Source: Bradyrhizobium manausense (GTDB taxonomy: Bacteria; Pseudomonadota; Alphaproteobacteria; Rhizobiales; Xanthobacteraceae). From it: 64,000 nt of DNA. The translations under genes and the position numbers were made by a program. The notes beneath the pieces were generated by a model. It had not been told where the DNA came from, did no database searches, and saw nothing but the letters and a program-made list of their open reading frames with translations. Below, piece after piece: positions 19,036 through 26,315 of the stretch. Location of the stretch: the NCBI RefSeq assembly GCF_018129685.1, contig NZ_JAFCLG010000003.1, positions 1 to 64,000 of the forward strand. The letters run 5' to 3'. How positions within the stretch are numbered: position 1 is the first letter of the stretch; each line of letters opens with the position of its first letter.

Positions 19036-20328
19036 ATGGCCAATGTTGTCGTCGTCGGCGCCCAGTGGGGCGACGAAGGAAAGGGCAAGATCGTCGACTG
19101 GTTGTCGGAGCAGGCGGACATCGTCGCGCGCTTCCAGGGCGGCCATAACGCGGGCCACACGCTCGTCATCAACGGCGAGACCTACAAGCTCGCGCTGTTG
19201 CCCTCGGGCGTGCTGCGCCCGTCGAAGCTGGCGGTGATCGGCAACGGCGTCGTGTTCGATGCGCAGGCCTTTCTCGACGAGGTGACCAAGCTGCGTGGCC
19301 AGGGCGTCGCGGTCGGCCCGGAGAACTTACGCGTCGCGGAAAACGTCACCCTGATCCTGCCGCTGCACCGTGAGCTCGACGCGCTGCGCGAATCGTCCAA
19401 TTCAGCGACCGCGATCGGCACCACCCGCCGCGGCATCGGACCTGCCTACGAGGACAAGGTCGGCCGCCGTGCCATCCGCCTGATGGACCTTGCCGACCTC
19501 GACACGCTCCCGCACAAGATCGACCGGTTGCTGGCGCACCACAACGCATTGCGACGCGGTCTCAACCTGCCGGAGTTCGACGGCAAGGAGATCCTGAAGG
19601 AACTGACCGCGTTCGCGCCGCAGCTGCTGCCTTATGCGGAGACCGTGTGGCGCCTGCTCGACACCGAGCGGCGCGCCGGCAAGCGCATCCTGTTCGAAGG
19701 CGCGCAGGGCGCGCTGCTCGACGTCGATCACGGTACCTACCCCTACGTCACCTCGTCCAACACGGTGGCGGCGCAGGCCGCGACCGGAACGGGCCTCGGT
19801 CCGAACGCGGTCGGCTACGTGCTCGGCATCTGCAAGGCCTATACGACCCGCGTCGGCCAGGGCCCGTTCCCGACCGAGCTGTCGAACGAGATCGGCGAGG
19901 AGATCGGCCGCAGAGGCCGCGAGTTCGGGGTCAATACCGGACGCAAGCGCCGCTGCGGCTGGTTCGACGCCGTGCTGGTCCGCCAGACCGTGCGGACCTG
20001 TGGCATCACGGGCCTTGCGCTGACCAAGCTCGACATTCTCGACGGCTTCGACACGATCGAGGTCTGCGTCGGCTACAAGCTCGACGGCAAGGAGATCGAT
20101 CACTTCCCGGCCGGCGAGGGCGCCCAGGCCCGGGTCGAGCCGATCTACGAGACCATCGAGGGCTGGAAGGAGCCGACCGCGGGCGCGCGGTCCTGGGCTG
20201 ACCTGCCTGCCCAGGCCATCAAGTATGTCCGGCGGATCGAGGAATTGGTGGGGTGCCCGGTCGCACTGCTTTCCACCAGCCCTGAACGCGAGGATACTAT
20301 CCTGGTGCAAAACCCGTTTGAGGCTTAA
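19036..20328 (+). CDS. purA: adenylosuccinate synthase
   Basis: A 430-residue enzyme of normal length. It joins IMP and aspartate using GTP to form adenylosuccinate, the first committed step from IMP to AMP in the cytoplasm. The start [23 protein letters not shown] carries the GTP-binding loop GDEGKGK and the catalytic Asp. [10 protein letters not shown] holds the catalytic His, and the switch region [13 protein letters not shown] and C-terminal [12 protein letters not shown] are intact. The ATG at 19036 gives the conserved N-terminus; a longer frame from 18874 runs through the palindromic repeat and is rejected. The gene is apparently monocistronic or co-transcribed with the next gene, 37 bp on. 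Confidence 0.97.
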   Translation: MANVVVVGAQWGDEGKGKIVDWLSEQADIVARFQGGHNAGHTLVINGETYKLALLPSGVLRPSKLAVIGNGVVFDAQAFLDEVTKLRGQGVAVGPENLRVAENVTLILPLHRELDALRESSNSATAIGTTRRGIGPAYEDKVGRRAIRLMDLADLDTLPHKIDRLLAHHNALRRGLNLPEFDGKEILKELTAFAPQLLPYAETVWRLLDTERRAGKRILFEGAQGALLDVDHGTYPYVTSSNTVAAQAATGTGLGPNAVGYVLGICKAYTTRVGQGPFPTELSNEIGEEIGRRGREFGVNTGRKRRCGWFDAVLVRQTVRTCGITGLALTKLDILDGFDTIEVCVGYKLDGKEIDHFPAGEGAQARVEPIYETIEGWKEPTAGARSWADLPAQAIKYVRRIEELVGCPVALLSTSPEREDTILVQNPFEA

Positions 20329-20365
20329 CGATCTCTTACCAGGACGCGGGTATAGTTGAGTTGAA

Positions 20366-21961
20366 ATGGCTGATTACTATCCGCTGATCGCCCGCGCTAT
20401 TGCCGCCCTGGACCCCAACGCTCCCGGCGAAAGCCGGCGCGCGCTCTATGAACGCGCGCGCACGGCCCTGATCGCGCAGCTGCGCAGCGTGCAGCCGCCG
20501 CTCTCCGAATCCGAGATCACCCGCGAGCGGTTGTCGCTGGAAGAGGCCGTTCGCAAGGTCGAATCCGAGGCTGCCCAGCGCGCCCGCGAGGCGTCGCGCT
20601 CCGGCGGCGGCGCCCGCAGCGGTGGTGGCGGCAGCGGCGATGCGTTCCGCCGGGCCAGCGCCCGAGCGACTGAAAACAACCCGCCCGCAGCCCCGCAGCC
20701 GGCCGCCCCGCCACGGGCCCGTCCGGCCGCGCCGCCACCGCGCAACGATCGCCCGCCGCTCGGCGCCGACGACCAGGGTGAGGCTCCGCGTCCGCCGCGC
20801 GCCCCGCGTTTCGATGCACCGCGCCAGCCGGCGCCGCCGGAACCGCCGGCCGGTCGTCCGGCAGCACGACGCGCGCCGGAAGGCGGACCGCCACCGCCGG
20901 TGCCGCCGGCGCCGGGCGTGCGCGGCTTCCGCGACATCACCGCCGACGTCAACGATCTCGGCGGCGCTGCCGCGCAGGCCAACCGTGCCGCGCGCCGCAC
21001 CTATGCCAACGTGCCCTCGCCCTCGCCGGAATTCGACCGGCTCGAGCCGAGCCTGGAAAACCGTGTCGCCGATCCCGACGCGCCCTATTCGTATGACGAG
21101 TCGATGGAAGAGGCCGAGCGCTACACGCCGCAGCCGCCGTCGCCGCGTCCACGCATCGCGCCCGATCGCGATGCCAAGAAACGGGGCGGCCGGGGGACAG
21201 TCTTCCCGTTCAAGAGCGCGATCGCCATCGGCATCGTGCTGATCCTGGTCGGCGCCGGCATCCTATGGGGCAAGCAGCTGGTCCAGACCGCGACCAATTT
21301 GTTCAAGTCCTCGCCCACCCAGGTGGTGGAGGCGCCGAAGGACAACTCGCAGCCGCAGAGCAAGCCGAAGATTCCGGATCGCGTCGGCCAGCCCTCGGCG
21401 AGCGACCAGCCGGCCGCGCCGGTGGCGCAGAAGGTCGTGCTCTATGACGAGGACCCGTCCGACCCGAAGGGCAAGCAATATGTCGGTTCGGTGGTGTGGC
21501 GGCTCGAGCCGATCAAGGCGTCGGGCAACCAGAAGGCCGACGTTGCGGTGAAAGCCGAGATCGAGATCCCGGACCGCAAGTTCAAGATGACGATGTCATT
21601 CCGCCGCAACACCGACTCGTCGCTGCCGGCGAGTCACACGGCCGAGCTGACCTTCGTCCTGCCGCCGGACTTTCCGGGTGGCAGCGTCTCCAACGTGCCG
21701 GGCATCCTGATGAAGTCGAACGAGCAAGCGCGCGGCACGCCGCTCGCAGGACTCGCGGTCAAGGTCACCGACGGCTTCTTCCTGGTCGGCCTGTCCAATG
21801 TCGACGCCGATCGCTCCCGCAACGTCCAGCTCCTGAAGGAGCGCTCCTGGTTCGACGTGCCGCTGGTCTACGCCAACCAGCGCCGCGCCATCATCGCCAT
21901 CGAGAAGGGCGCTCCCGGCGAGCGCGCCTTCAACGACGCCTTCGCGCAGTGGGGCGATTAA
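20366..21961 (+). CDS. uncharacterised single-pass membrane protein with Pro/Ala-rich region
   Basis: A 531-residue protein of unknown function. Three parts are visible. Residues 1-75 form a helical cytoplasmic domain (MADYYPLIARAIAALDPN, YERARTALIAQLRSVQPPLS). Residues about 76-270 are low-complexity, rich in Pro, Ala and Arg and probably disordered. One membrane helix lies at about 284-303 (AIAIGIVLILVGAGILWG). The C-terminal domain of about 170 residues contains KVVLYDEDPSDPKGKQYVGS and ERSWFDVPLVYANQRRAIIA and would face the periplasm. It sits 37 bp after purA. I know no characterised member. Confidence 0.8.
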   Translation: MADYYPLIARAIAALDPNAPGESRRALYERARTALIAQLRSVQPPLSESEITRERLSLEEAVRKVESEAAQRAREASRSGGGARSGGGGSGDAFRRASARATENNPPAAPQPAAPPRARPAAPPPRNDRPPLGADDQGEAPRPPRAPRFDAPRQPAPPEPPAGRPAARRAPEGGPPPPVPPAPGVRGFRDITADVNDLGGAAAQANRAARRTYANVPSPSPEFDRLEPSLENRVADPDAPYSYDESMEEAERYTPQPPSPRPRIAPDRDAKKRGGRGTVFPFKSAIAIGIVLILVGAGILWGKQLVQTATNLFKSSPTQVVEAPKDNSQPQSKPKIPDRVGQPSASDQPAAPVAQKVVLYDEDPSDPKGKQYVGSVVWRLEPIKASGNQKADVAVKAEIEIPDRKFKMTMSFRRNTDSSLPASHTAELTFVLPPDFPGGSVSNVPGILMKSNEQARGTPLAGLAVKVTDGFFLVGLSNVDADRSRNVQLLKERSWFDVPLVYANQRRAIIAIEKGAPGERAFNDAFAQWGD

Positions 21962-21968
21962 CCACTCT

Positions 21969-22072
21969 GTCATTCCGGGGCGTGCGTAGCACGAACCCGG
22001 AATCCGTTTTTCCACATCACGCGTTGCCCGATGGATTCCGGTCTCGACGCTCCGCATCGCCCTGGAATGACG
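21969..22072. repeat. dispersed palindromic intergenic repeat
   Basis: The outer arms are GTCATTCCGGGGCG and, in inverted form, a right end of CCTGGAATGACG. Internal arms AACCCGGAATCC and GGATTCCGG face each other. This is a typical 'GTCATTCCGGGGCGCG' Bradyrhizobium intergenic repeat. It lies between the convergent ends of the membrane-protein gene and the first cysteine-rich gene. Confidence 0.7.
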
Positions 22073-22078
22073 CGACTC

Positions 22079-22354
22079 CTACCGCGCGGCCGCTTCCTTC
22101 TTGCGCGCTGCCGCGGTGGCCGCCGCTTCGCGGTCCATCACGGCGCGGCAGCCGGGGCTCACCTGCGACTTGTTCCGCACCATGCAGGCGGTGATCCGCG
22201 GGATGTCGGGGACTTCGCTGGCGCACAGCCGCATCGCGTCGTCCGAGCACATCTGCTGTGCTTCGGGCGAGAAGGCGAGGCCGGGGGATGTCTGGAGAGC
22301 GATGGCGGTGGTGGCGACGGCGAGCAGCGTGGCGATGGTCCGGTAGCGTGTCAT
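22079..22354 (-). CDS. small secreted four-cysteine protein (GLG1-like repeat), copy 1
   Basis: A 91-residue protein with a signal peptide (TIATLLAVATTAIALQTSPGLA). The mature part is a single four-cysteine unit, CSDDAMRLCASEVPDIPR continuing to two more cysteines, with spacing C-x7-C-x12-C-x11-C. A charged Ala/Lys tail follows. The pattern resembles one repeat of the 'cysteine rich repeat' found in the eukaryotic Golgi protein GLG1 (PF00839). Two further genes here (22639 and 45965) code for the same unit with identical spacing. Start at ATG 22354 behind GGGGGA. Presumably periplasmic with two disulphides. Function unknown. Confidence 0.75.
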   Translation of the reverse strand: MTRYRTIATLLAVATTAIALQTSPGLAFSPEAQQMCSDDAMRLCASEVPDIPRITACMVRNKSQVSPGCRAVMDREAAATAAARKKEAAAR

Positions 22355-22638
22355 GAAAAATGCGTCCCCCAGGTTGCGCGGATTTGAACCGCATGATTGT
22401 TGGGACGCCGCACGCGGCTTGATCTGCCGCATGTCGCAAGCCCATAGCCGGAAGCTCATGTCCGGACATGGTCGCTCGATTTCTTGATATTCGAATCGAA
22501 AAGTGCTGCGCCGCCCGGGCCTGAGTATGCGCGATTGACGAGAAGCTTCAATGGGCGGCGCAAAGGAATTCGCAGCTGTTGCGCGGCCGTCACGCAAAAT
22601 CCCGGCGCGGCCTCGCGTTCCGATCTTACTTTCCGATC

Positions 22639-22884
22639 TTACATCCCATGGCTCTCGAACACCTTGCTGCACGATCGCGACAGTTTTGCCCGGTTGGTTT
22701 GCAGGCAGCCTTGCACCGCACCGTCATTGCCGAGCTCCTTGCGGCAGAGCCGCGAGGCGTCGCGCGAGCAGGCCTGCTGCTCCTGCTGTGTCCCCATGTG
22801 GCCCTGCGCGAAGGCGGGTGCGTTCGACACGCCGCTGAGGGCTGAGAGGGTGACCGTCGCCAGCAACAGCAGTTTATGGGACAT
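22639..22884 (-). CDS. small secreted four-cysteine protein (GLG1-like repeat), copy 2
   Basis: An 81-residue paralog of the preceding gene's product. The signal peptide is LLLLATVTLSALSGVSNAPAFA. The mature part holds one unit, CSRDASRLCRKELGNDG followed by the third and fourth cysteines, again C-x7-C-x12-C-x11-C. Start ATG 22884 has GGAG 8 nt ahead. It is divergent from the membrane protein gene at 23029. The gap to copy 1 is about 284 bp, in which I see no gene. The DARRLC/DASRLC-type core and the cysteine spacing suggest a small disulphide-bonded periplasmic domain. Function unknown. Confidence 0.75.
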   Translation of the reverse strand: MSHKLLLLATVTLSALSGVSNAPAFAQGHMGTQQEQQACSRDASRLCRKELGNDGAVQGCLQTNRAKLSRSCSKVFESHGM

Positions 22885-23028
22885 CAGTGGCTCCACATTT
22901 GAGAGGTCGATTTCAGGGTCCTGGCTGAACTCCTCGCCGTGACGCTTGTTCCCACTGGAGGCCCCCAACCCGCTATTCAAGGTTCCGGGCAGGCTGCTAT
23001 AAAAGCCTCGGCGTCCGAGGAGTCCGTG

Positions 23029-23454
23029 ATGAAACGCTATCTGGTATTTGCGCTCGTAGGTCCCTTCGTGGGCGGATTCCTGCTGCTGCTGACAACGACC
23101 TACCAGTCCGGCTACTGGACCCAGACCAATTGGGGCGAGGTCGGCAAGCTGTTCGTGGTGTTCTTCAAGACGCTGCAATACAGCTATTTGTTCGGCTTCC
23201 TGCCGGCGCTGATGATGGGCGCGGTGGACGACATCCTGATCCATGTCAGGCGGATCGGGCCGGGGCTGCGGATGCTGTTGGTCGGCCTTTTTGCCTTCAT
23301 CCTCGCAGCAATCACCTACGGCTCGCGCGGGTCGGATTCCGGCGCGGTGCAGTTCGTCCTGTACGGGCTGGTCGGTTTCGTACCAGCGGTGCTGTCGTCC
23401 TGGCTGGTGCATCATTATGTCGATGAGCCGCAACCGGCGGCGGCTGCGAGCTGA
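23029..23454 (+). CDS. DUF5413-like four-helix membrane protein
   Basis: A 141-residue membrane protein. Hydrophobic segments lie at about 5-25 (LVFALVGPFVGGFLLLLTTT), 45-70, 85-105 and 110-130. The start ATG 23029 follows CCGAGGAG. I believe it matches DUF5413, a family found mostly in Bradyrhizobiaceae, but this is from memory of the N-terminal pattern. Function unknown. It is divergent from the cysteine-rich gene at 22884 and is followed by the DUF4112 gene. Confidence 0.75.
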   Translation: MKRYLVFALVGPFVGGFLLLLTTTYQSGYWTQTNWGEVGKLFVVFFKTLQYSYLFGFLPALMMGAVDDILIHVRRIGPGLRMLLVGLFAFILAAITYGSRGSDSGAVQFVLYGLVGFVPAVLSSWLVHHYVDEPQPAAAAS

Positions 23455-23509
23455 GTGCGCGACCTTCGGACGCGGCGCGGCAACTTAGGTGCCGCCCGCG
23501 CGTTTCGTG

Positions 23510-24073
23510 ATGGCCATGACCATGCCCGATGATGACATTCTCGCGCCACGCAAGTCCGGTTCCGGGCCGCATTCGCGCGCCGGTCTTTCCGGCCGGAAGG
23601 CGGATGGGCCGATCATCGACCAGGACGGATATGAGATCCGTCCTGAAACCCTGGAACAGGGGTTTCGCGAGTTTCGCTTCGAATTCGGAAAAGATGGCCA
23701 GTTCTCTGGCAATCCGTTCGGCAATCTGACGCGCGAGCAGCGCATCCTCAGGCTCGAGGCGATCGCCAAGCTGCTCGACGTCGCCTTCATTCTGCCCGGC
23801 ACCAACATCCGCTATGGCATCGACGGGCTGATCGGCCTGATCCCCGTCGTCGGCGATATCATCACCACCGCGATCTCGCTGTGGCTGGTGCGCGAGGCCC
23901 GCGCGCTGGGAGCGCCCTGGTACATCACCGCGCGCATGCTCGGCAATGTCGCGGTCGACGGCGTGGTCGGCCTGGTGCCGCTGGCAGGCGACGCCTTCGA
24001 CGTCATGTTCCGCGCCAACATGCGCAACGTCCGTCTCTTGCGCCGCTGGCTCGACAAGCAGCCGCGTCAGTAG
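23510..24073 (+). CDS. DUF4112 membrane protein
   Basis: A protein of about 187 residues. The C-terminal half is a recognisable DUF4112 domain: FILPGTNIRYGIDGLIGLIP, VVGDIITTAISLWLVREA, MLGNVAVDGVVGLVPLAGDA and FDVMFRANMRNVRLL. It has two or three hydrophobic segments. The N-terminal 75 residues are polar. Several start codons are possible (GTG 23489, ATG 23510, 23516 or 23522); I chose 23510 without strong evidence. Function unknown; the family is broadly distributed and thought to be membrane-associated. Confidence 0.8.
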   Translation: MAMTMPDDDILAPRKSGSGPHSRAGLSGRKADGPIIDQDGYEIRPETLEQGFREFRFEFGKDGQFSGNPFGNLTREQRILRLEAIAKLLDVAFILPGTNIRYGIDGLIGLIPVVGDIITTAISLWLVREARALGAPWYITARMLGNVAVDGVVGLVPLAGDAFDVMFRANMRNVRLLRRWLDKQPRQ

Positions 24074-24128
24074 GATAGAGCCCGCAAGAGCGGTGCGAGG
24101 GAGGCGAAAGAGCGGCGCCCCAAAACGC

Positions 24129-24162
24129 AAAAAGCGCGACAGCCTTTCGGCCATCGCGCTTT
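24129..24162 (-). terminator. rho-independent terminator of the 24185 gene
   Basis: On the minus strand the stem AAAGCGCGA/TCGCGCTTT (9 bp, plus-strand positions 24131-24139 and 24154-24162) encloses a GGC...GCC inner stem. A T-rich run (TTTTTGCGTTTT) follows. It sits 23 bp after the stop of the 24185-24478 gene and may also end the convergent DUF4112 transcript. Confidence 0.75.
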
Positions 24163-24184
24163 CCGCATCGGAGCTTTGCGAAAC

Positions 24185-24478
24185 TTACGCCGCGTCGGCG
24201 TCGGTCTCGGCGGCCGGCGCCGGCTTGGGGCGGCGCGGCAGCGGGAAGGCTTCGCTCTCATAGAGCGAACGGATGCCGTTCTGGTCGAAACGGGCTTCCT
24301 CGACCTGGAGATAGGCGCCGTTCAGCGAATCCGTCGGCAACTGCTCCATCGCGAACTGGACGGCTTCGGCCGCGGTGCCGAACCGACGATAGGTGAAGCC
24401 TGCACGCTTCTTCTTGCGGATGGCGGCGGGGAAGAGTTCGGCGGAAGTGTTGAAGTTGAACGGACGCAGTGGACGCAT
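24185..24478 (-). CDS. conserved small protein of unknown function
   Basis: A 97-residue protein beginning [18 protein letters not shown], with a central [20 protein letters not shown] and [20 protein letters not shown], and a Pro/Ala/acidic tail. It has no signal peptide or membrane segment, so it is presumably cytoplasmic. ATG 24478 has GAGG 9 nt ahead; the TTG two codons earlier is too close to that site. A good terminator follows it. The regular codon use and terminator support a real gene. I do not recognise a characterised family. Confidence 0.7.
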   Translation of the reverse strand: MRPLRPFNFNTSAELFPAAIRKKKRAGFTYRRFGTAAEAVQFAMEQLPTDSLNGAYLQVEEARFDQNGIRSLYESEAFPLPRRPKPAPAAETDADAA

Positions 24479-24690
24479 GGTCAAAGACCTCGTGATCTTC
24501 TCTGGGGCTTTAAGCGCGTGGGGTTGGGGAGGGCCGGGGCCGCAATCGAGCGGGCCCGCCGCATGTCATTTTCGCCCCCTAATATAAGCCGATTTGACAA
24601 AATTGCGACCCCTGCGATGGGAGATGATGAATCCACGCATGGCAGGTCCGCAGACGCGGAAAGATTAGTAAAATCAGCTACTTGTATGGT

Positions 24691-24855
24691 TTACAGCTTG
24701 CCAAGAAGCAGCAGGACGATCAGCACGACCAGAATGACGCCGCCGATCCCCATGCCGGAATGGCCAAGGCCATAGCCGTAGCCGCCGATCCGGCCGGACC
24801 AGCCGCCCAGCAGATAAATGATCACCAGGATGATGAGGATGGTCCCAAGTGTCAT
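24691..24855 (-). CDS. DUF3309 small membrane protein
   Basis: A 54-residue protein made of two hydrophobic stretches (LGTILIILVIIYLLGG and GVILVVLIVLLLLGKL) joined by a Gly/Tyr-rich link (GRIGGYGYGLGHSG). This is the DUF3309 pattern of small alphaproteobacterial membrane proteins. The start ATG 24855 has AGGGAGG ahead; a longer frame to 24918 lacks support. Function unknown; often stress-associated in the literature on similar small proteins, which is inference here. Confidence 0.8.
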   Translation of the reverse strand: MTLGTILIILVIIYLLGGWSGRIGGYGYGLGHSGMGIGGVILVVLIVLLLLGKL

Positions 24856-24918
24856 GGTGTCCTCCCTGGCGGCCGCCGGATTTCGCTCAACGGCTGCACC
24901 GCCAGTGAAGAAAAGCAC

Positions 24919-24959
24919 ATTGCCCCGCCGGGTTCCATCGGGGAACCCGGCGGCGCAAT
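24919..24959 (-). terminator. rho-independent terminator of msrB
   Basis: A perfect 12-bp stem (CCGCCGGGTTCC at 24925-24936 with GGAACCCGGCGG at 24942-24953) and a 5-nt loop. An outer GCAAT/ATTGC pairing extends it, and TTTTCTT follows on the minus strand. It starts directly after the msrB stop codon. Confidence 0.85.
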
Positions 24960-24960
24960 C

Positions 24961-25395
24961 TTATTTCGGCTCGAGCTTCAGCGCCGCCGAATTGATGCAG
25001 TAGCGCAGGCCGGTCGGCCCGGGACCATCAGGGAAAACATGGCCGAGATGTCCGCTGCATTTGGCGCAAAGCACCTCGGTGCGGATCATGCCGTGCGTCG
25101 TGTCCCGCTCCTCGTCGATATGGCTCTCGACCGCCGGCGCGGTGAAGCTTGGCCAGCCGCAGCCGGAATCGAACTTGGCATCGGACTCGAACAGCACGTT
25201 GCCGCAGCCGGCGCAGACATAGGTGCCGGCACGATGGTCGTGCTCGTATTCGCCGGAGAAGGGACGCTCGGTCGCCTTCTCGCGCAGCACGGCGTACTGC
25301 ATCGGCGTCAATTCGCGCCGCCACTGCTCTTCGCTCTTGATGACCTTGTCGTCGGTGGTTTTCGTTTCTGTGGTTTTCGTCCTGGTGTCGGGCAT
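24961..25395 (-). CDS. msrB: peptide-methionine (R)-S-oxide reductase
   Basis: A 144-residue enzyme that reduces the R form of methionine sulfoxide in proteins. Two zinc-binding CxxC pairs are present (YVCAGCGN and VLCAKCSGH). The catalytic cysteine is in RYCINSAAL, and the likely resolving cysteine in [19 protein letters not shown] is the family signature. It has no signal peptide, so it is cytoplasmic. It lies 31 bp after msrA on the same strand and is ended by a strong terminator, so msrA-msrB is a two-gene operon. Confidence 0.96.
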   Translation of the reverse strand: MPDTRTKTTETKTTDDKVIKSEEQWRRELTPMQYAVLREKATERPFSGEYEHDHRAGTYVCAGCGNVLFESDAKFDSGCGWPSFTAPAVESHIDEERDTTHGMIRTEVLCAKCSGHLGHVFPDGPGPTGLRYCINSAALKLEPK

Positions 25396-25426
25396 GGGTC
25401 TCCCGTTGTTTCGATGATCTCAAAGA

Positions 25427-26128
25427 TCAGTTTGTGGCCTTGCTGGCGCTCACCAGCGTAGGCTTCTCGATGTAATTATCCGCGAACAGCTTTTTCAGGT
25501 TCTCGACCTTGGGAATGTCGTTGTAGGCGATGTAGGGCTGGTTCGGGTGCAGCGTCAGATAGTCCTGATGATAGGCCTCCGCCGGATAGAAGGCCTCCAG
25601 CGCACTGACCTTGGTCACGATCGGCTTGCTGAACACCTTGGCGGAATTGAGCTGGGTGATATAGGCCTCCGCGATCTTCTTCTGCTCGTCGGAGGTGGTG
25701 AAGATGGCCGAGCGATATTGCGTGCCGGTGTCGGGGCCCTGGCGGTTGAGCTGGGTCGGGTCGTGCGCCACCGAGAAGTAGATCTGCAGGATCTTGCCGT
25801 AGGAGATCTTCTTCGGATCGAACTTGATCTCGACCGACTCGGCGTGGCCGGTCCGGCCGGTCGAGACGGTTTCGTAGTCAGCGGTCGCCTTGGTGCCGCC
25901 GGCGTAGCCGGAGACCGCGTTGACGACACCGGCGGTGTGCTGGAACACGCCCTGCACACCCCAGAAGCAGCCGCCGGCGATGACCGCGGTCTGGATACCG
26001 CTCGCGGGGGCTGCGTCCATCGCGGGGGCGGGGATCACAACGGCGTCTTCGGCGGCCCGGGTCGGTGCGGCAAAGGCTAGCGTCAAGGCAGTGGTGGCGG
26101 CGAGCAGGGACAGGACGGAGCGGCGCAT
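25427..26128 (-). CDS. msrA: exported peptide-methionine (S)-S-oxide reductase
   Basis: A 233-residue enzyme reducing the S form of methionine sulfoxide. The active site is AGGCFWGVQGVFQHTAGV, followed by SGYAGG and EVKFDP-like ESVEIKFDPKKISYG. The N-terminus is a signal peptide (SLLAATTALTLAFAAPTRAA), so this copy is periplasmic while the adjacent MsrB appears cytoplasmic. It is divergent from the TPR-caspase gene at 26316, with about 190 bp between them. Regulation is not evident. Confidence 0.95.
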   Translation of the reverse strand: MRRSVLSLLAATTALTLAFAAPTRAAEDAVVIPAPAMDAAPASGIQTAVIAGGCFWGVQGVFQHTAGVVNAVSGYAGGTKATADYETVSTGRTGHAESVEIKFDPKKISYGKILQIYFSVAHDPTQLNRQGPDTGTQYRSAIFTTSDEQKKIAEAYITQLNSAKVFSKPIVTKVSALEAFYPAEAYHQDYLTLHPNQPYIAYNDIPKVENLKKLFADNYIEKPTLVSASKATN

Positions 26129-26315
26129 GGCGGATCCTCTTTCGGAAGGCCTGACAGTTTAGGGCGGTTAAAGGCGGGCGAACAGCCTGCCCGGCATTTT
26201 CAGACACCTCAGTTACGGGCGGGACCGGCAATTGTTACAGTGCGGTGGACACGAGTCTGTGAAAGACGCAAGGCATAAGGAACCCGGTTGGCAGCGCGGG
26301 GGAAATCCGGCTTCA

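Noticed and set aside
22377..22393. T-arm-like sequence (minus strand TGCGGTTCAAATCCGCG) suggesting a tRNA
   Set aside because: The T-stem and loop fit, but no matching acceptor stem, D-arm or anticodon arm can be drawn from the flanks.
24925..24953. GGAAC in the palindrome upstream of DUF3309 as a general-stress (EcfG) promoter
   Set aside because: There is no CGTT at 16-17 nt on the proper side; the sequence is better explained as the msrB terminator.
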